From contig SKGQ01000022.1 in the NCBI GenBank assembly GCA_007117515.1, forward strand, positions 1 through 53,459: 53,459 nucleotides of DNA, in the 5' to 3' direction. The notes under the pieces were generated by a model. The model ran no database searches. It was not told where the DNA came from and was given only the letters and a program-made list of their open reading frames with translations. The translations under genes were made by a program, and so were the position numbers. Source of the stretch: Ectothiorhodospiraceae bacterium (GTDB taxonomy: Bacteria > Pseudomonadota > Gammaproteobacteria > Nitrococcales > Aquisalimonadaceae). This document shows positions 49,992-53,459 of the stretch, one piece after another; positions within the stretch are counted from its first letter, which is position 1; each line of letters begins with the position of its first letter.

Positions 49992-51428
49992 TCAGCTTTC
50001 CTTGCGCACCGTCAGCGTGACCTCTCCGGAACGCAGATGCCGGCCGTCCATCGGGATGCGAATGACGTCATCGGTGTAGCGTTGCCCCTGTCGCGGCGCA
50101 TCGCTCTCCAGGCTGCCCCAGCCCGCGCGAATCAACCGACCTTCGCCGCCATCCTGGTCTCGAATGCCGATGGTCAATGAATCCGAGAACAGGTGTTCGC
50201 CCGAGAAATGGCGATCGCGCACCACGCGCCGTTCCCGCACGAACACCGGCAGGATGCGCAGCCGCACCTGGAAGAACGAATATTTCTCGCGAGCCTGCGG
50301 CCGGAATCCGCGCATCAGGAACACGCGGAACAGGGTCTCGCGGCCGTTCTCCAGCGCGCTCGGCGTGGACCGGATCGCCGAACCATCCTCCTCGCGTTGA
50401 TCGGTCATGGTCACCTCTTCACCGCGGATTACCACCTGGGTCTCGATCAGCAGGTGACGCAGCTCCCCGTTGTCCCGGAGTGCATCGTCCAGTAACAGGT
50501 TCTCGACCGCGATCTCGACGCTGGTATCGCCGAACAGGAAGCGTTGCAGATTCTGATAGGCCTCGTCGGAATTGACCATGCCCAGCGGGCCGCTGTGCGC
50601 GCGGAAGACGAAGGCGCGGCTGCTGTTGCGGACGTAGGCATGCTCCATCTTCACCAGACCATCGCTGCGCGGGCCAACCGCGAGCCGTGCCATGTTGTAG
50701 TCCTGGTGATTGGTGCCGATAAGCGAGAACACCTTCGCAGGCGGGAAATGGCTGATCTCATGCAGCCTGTCGTCTCCCCAGTCGTCGGGCAGGCGCAGGT
50801 ACTCCCGCATCCGGCGGGGGCCGAAAGTGTCGGCATCGTTGATGCCGAACAGGTCGCGCAGTGTGGTGGCGAAACCCAGGCCGGTCCGGAAATGAATGCC
50901 ACCATGCGGCGTGCCATACGTGAACAGGCGATCGACCCGTTCTTCTGCCCGATTCCTGAGGGTGCGCTGGATCAGGCTGCGACAGACCAGGCCGCCCATG
51001 GAGTGGGCGACCAGGTGCACGCGCGGTGCGCCGCTGCGCCGTATCACGTATTCGATCAAACGGCCCAGGTCGACGGCCAGTTCCTCGATGGGATCGCGGC
51101 GGCCATCGCCGATCTCGCGGGAGGTCTGGTCGTAATAGCGGTAGATCCAGATCGACCTGCGTGGCACATCATCGTCCGGCTCTCCGCGCAGGATATCCAC
51201 TTCACCGTCACGTACACGGGCAAAATAGTCGGTATAGCCATGGTCACGGATCAGGCGGACCAGCGGGCTCTCGAAGATCCGGAACTCCGGGTCGCCATCG
51301 GCGCCGGTCCGGATCTTGGTACTGCCCAGGTTGAAGCCGTAGTAGGGCAGATCGACGGTGGACTCCACCAGCCCCTGGTTACCGGCATAGCCCCGCACAT
51401 AGATAATCGGCAGGTAACGGTCTTCCAT
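49992..51428 (-). CDS. alpha/beta-hydrolase/lipase-like protein
   Basis: LPIIYVRGYAG and VHLVAHSMGGLVCRSLIQR, FTYGTPHGGIHF. Confidence 0.82.
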   Translation of the reverse strand: MEDRYLPIIYVRGYAGNQGLVESTVDLPYYGFNLGSTKIRTGADGDPEFRIFESPLVRLIRDHGYTDYFARVRDGEVDILRGEPDDDVPRRSIWIYRYYDQTSREIGDGRRDPIEELAVDLGRLIEYVIRRSGAPRVHLVAHSMGGLVCRSLIQRTLRNRAEERVDRLFTYGTPHGGIHFRTGLGFATTLRDLFGINDADTFGPRRMREYLRLPDDWGDDRLHEISHFPPAKVFSLIGTNHQDYNMARLAVGPRSDGLVKMEHAYVRNSSRAFVFRAHSGPLGMVNSDEAYQNLQRFLFGDTSVEIAVENLLLDDALRDNGELRHLLIETQVVIRGEEVTMTDQREEDGSAIRSTPSALENGRETLFRVFLMRGFRPQAREKYSFFQVRLRILPVFVRERRVVRDRHFSGEHLFSDSLTIGIRDQDGGEGRLIRAGWGSLESDAPRQGQRYTDDVIRIPMDGRHLRSGEVTLTVRKES

Positions 51429-51456
51429 CTCCGAGGTCCCCCAGTGCCATCGCGTT

Positions 51457-52092
51457 TCAGGAAAATAACTGCTCGACCGGCGTGTTGCCGTCGAGCAGGT
51501 CGAATTCTGCCTGGTTCAGTTCCGGACGCAGCAGCACTTCCCGCAGCGCCAGCGCCACATTGGCCCGCGAGACGGTAATGTGGGAAACCGAGGTGGGATC
51601 CGTGGTCAGACGGCCGCTGGCAGCCTCATTCGTCAGTTTGCCGGGTTTCAGGATCAGATGGGGCGTGCGCGCCAGGCGCAGGAGCCGATCCGCGGCATAT
51701 TTCGCAGCGGCGTAAGGTCGCAGTGCCTCGGGCGCCTGCATCGGTTCCTCGGCGCGCAGTGCGCTGACCATGATGAAGCGGCGCATGGCCATGGCGTCTG
51801 CCAGGTCCATGGCGCGGATGGCGCCCAGCAGATCGATCAGCAAGGTCTTGTCGGCACCTGTGCCCGGGCCGGAGCCGGCGGTGAACAGGATCTCGGTGCA
51901 GCCTTCCGCCGCCTGCCGGAAATCACCCTCCAGGTCGGCAATCACCGACTCGATGCCCCGGTCGCTGAACCATGGTGCCTGCTCCGCCCGGCGCAGCATG
52001 GCACGAATCGGCAGCCCGTCCTCGGCTGCCAGGGCGCAGAGCTGTTGGCCAATCTGGCCATTGGCGCCGATGACCAGTGTTTTCATCGTCAT
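51457..52092 (-). CDS. NAD(P)-binding atypical SDR family protein
   Basis: TLVIGANGQIGQQLCALAAEDGLPIRAMLRR, PYAAAKYAADRLL; start chosen at MTMKTLVIG. Confidence 0.88.
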   Translation of the reverse strand: MTMKTLVIGANGQIGQQLCALAAEDGLPIRAMLRRAEQAPWFSDRGIESVIADLEGDFRQAAEGCTEILFTAGSGPGTGADKTLLIDLLGAIRAMDLADAMAMRRFIMVSALRAEEPMQAPEALRPYAAAKYAADRLLRLARTPHLILKPGKLTNEAASGRLTTDPTSVSHITVSRANVALALREVLLRPELNQAEFDLLDGNTPVEQLFS

Positions 52093-52140
52093 GGTTCCCA
52101 TGTTTTGCGTGATGTGACCGAGTAGGCAAGAATCCAGAGC

Positions 52141-52872
52141 ATGAAAAAGCAAGCCGGTAAACGCAAGCTGCTGCCGCGTATCCTGCGGCGGATGGCCTTG
52201 TTGGTGGGTGGAGTGCTGCTTGCGTTGGTGGCGATCAGCGTGCTGCTGGTGTTGCTGTTTCGCGTCGTCAACCCGCCGACCACCGCCTTCATGCTGCAGC
52301 ACTCCTGGCATGCCTGGGGGAACGAGGAACTGGGGCCACCCCGCCGGGAGTGGGTCGCCTGGGACAATATCTCTCCGCAGATGCGCCTTGCCGTCGTTGC
52401 AGCCGAGGATCAACTTTTTCCCCGTCACCGTGGCTTCGATTTCGACTCGATATCGGCCGCGATTGCCGATTACCGCGACGGCAAGCGGCTGCGCGGGGCC
52501 AGTACCATCAGTCAGCAGGTGGCGAAGAACGTGTTCCTGTCACCGCGCCGGAGCCTGATGCGGAAGGGTGTCGAGGCCTGGTTCACGGTTCTGATCGAGC
52601 AGTTCTGGGGCAAGCAGCGGATTCTCGAGGTGTACCTCAACGTGGCGCGATTCGGTCCCGAGGTCTACGGTGTCGAGGCCGCGAGCCAGCGGTATTTCAG
52701 CAAGCCGGCAGCCCAGTTACAGCCCGCGGAAGCCGCCCTGCTGGCGGCGGTCCTGCCAAACCCGACCCGATTTCGCGTCGACGCGCCCTCGGATCACGTG
52801 CGTTCGCGCCAGATCTGGATCCAGCGCCAGATGCAATCCCTCGGTGGGCCGGCGTACCTAAGGGAACTCTGA
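52141..52872 (+). CDS. mtgA: monofunctional biosynthetic peptidoglycan transglycosylase
   Basis: AVVAAEDQLFPRHRGFDFDSI, RGASTISQQVAKNVFLSPRRSL, ILEVYLNVARFGPEVYGVEAASQRYF. Confidence 0.96.
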   Translation: MKKQAGKRKLLPRILRRMALLVGGVLLALVAISVLLVLLFRVVNPPTTAFMLQHSWHAWGNEELGPPRREWVAWDNISPQMRLAVVAAEDQLFPRHRGFDFDSISAAIADYRDGKRLRGASTISQQVAKNVFLSPRRSLMRKGVEAWFTVLIEQFWGKQRILEVYLNVARFGPEVYGVEAASQRYFSKPAAQLQPAEAALLAAVLPNPTRFRVDAPSDHVRSRQIWIQRQMQSLGGPAYLREL

Positions 52873-52897
52873 CCCATTCACGCGCTCTAGGAGCGCA

Positions 52898-52971
52898 CGT
52901 TTTAAGTTTAACGTTTTACGTTTTATGTCAATGACTTAAAACCTTAAACGTAACACTTAAAACTTGAAACG
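52898..52971. repeat. AAACGT/TTTTACG-type simple dyad repeat after mtgA
   Basis: cgttttaagtttaacgttttacgttttatgtcaatgacttaaaaccttaaacgtaacacttaaaacttgaaac. Confidence 0.6.
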
Positions 52972-52976
52972 GGATG

Positions 52977-53459
52977 TCAATCCCATTCCTGCGGGACCAT
53001 CTGGATCTCCGAGGTGTCGTAACCCTGCTCATCCAGGAAGGCGATGATCTCCTGCAGATCCTCGTCCGCCATCTCCGGCTCCCGCGCCATGATCCAGACA
53101 TAGTCGCGTTTGCTGCGGCCGATTACGGTCTGCGTGTAGTCCTCGTCCAGCCAGATCACCAGGAATTCGGCCTTGATCGGCCAGATGAACTGCATGCCCC
53201 ATTCGGCGTTGTTCTCGCTGCGGACAAAGCCGGTGGGGTTGTAGCGTTTCTCGTCGCCGTCGAAACTTCCCTTGCGGAAAGTGAACACGGTATCGATGGT
53301 GCCGTCGTTGTTCAGGCTGTAACGCTCCACGGCGTTGTGCGCATCGCGTTCCAGGAAGGTGGGGATGTTGGCGATCACGTACCAGTCACCCATGTAACGC
53401 TCGAGGTCGACGTGATCCACGGTCTGGATTGGCGGTGTGGACTGACAGCCGGCAAGCAG
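52977..53459 (-). CDS. lipocalin family lipoprotein (Blc-like; N-terminus outside window)
   Basis: VDLERYMGDWYVIANIPTFLERDAHNAVERY lipocalin signature; frame open to the window edge encoding LLAGCQSTPPIQTV, a lipobox upstream of the listed ORF start. Confidence 0.9.
   Translation of the reverse strand: MLAGCQSTPPIQTVDHVDLERYMGDWYVIANIPTFLERDAHNAVERYSLNNDGTIDTVFTFRKGSFDGDEKRYNPTGFVRSENNAEWGMQFIWPIKAEFLVIWLDEDYTQTVIGRSKRDYVWIMAREPEMADEDLQEIIAFLDEQGYDTSEIQMVPQEWD

Overview
The window is a chromosomal segment of about 53 kb from a GC-rich gammaproteobacterium. The complete seven-gene Mrp antiporter fits a salt- or alkali-adapted lifestyle (inference). In order it contains: a Fic protein cut by the left edge; two identical tRNA-Thr(CGT) genes flanking uppP and a type IVa minor-pilin/PilY1 cluster; nadC; mrpA-G; a class I aldolase; a DUF1631 protein and an acyltransferase; a phoB-phoR-pstS-pstC-pstA-pstB-phoU regulon with Pho-box arrays readable by eye; a CDF transporter, an IalB-like protein and a PCu(A)C-like protein; a NarL/NarX-type two-component pair facing a TonB receptor; an IMPACT-family protein; and a module of membrane sensor-DnaQ exonuclease, CBS/DUF294 nucleotidyltransferase, DUF4212, sodium:solute symporter and a second DUF294 protein. 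It ends with a lipase-like hydrolase, an SDR, mtgA and a lipocalin cut by the right edge. The most interesting unexplained signals are: (1) a family of intergenic elements of about 270 bp whose terminal inverted repeats differ between copies but match within a copy. One copy abuts the pstC stop codon, one has another repeat nested inside it, and one sits in a duplicated repeat that supplies an apparent empty site. (2) A pseudokinase-like membrane sensor fused to an intact-looking DnaQ exonuclease, next to two DUF294 nucleotidyltransferases and a symporter. All family assignments come from reading motifs; no database search was run.
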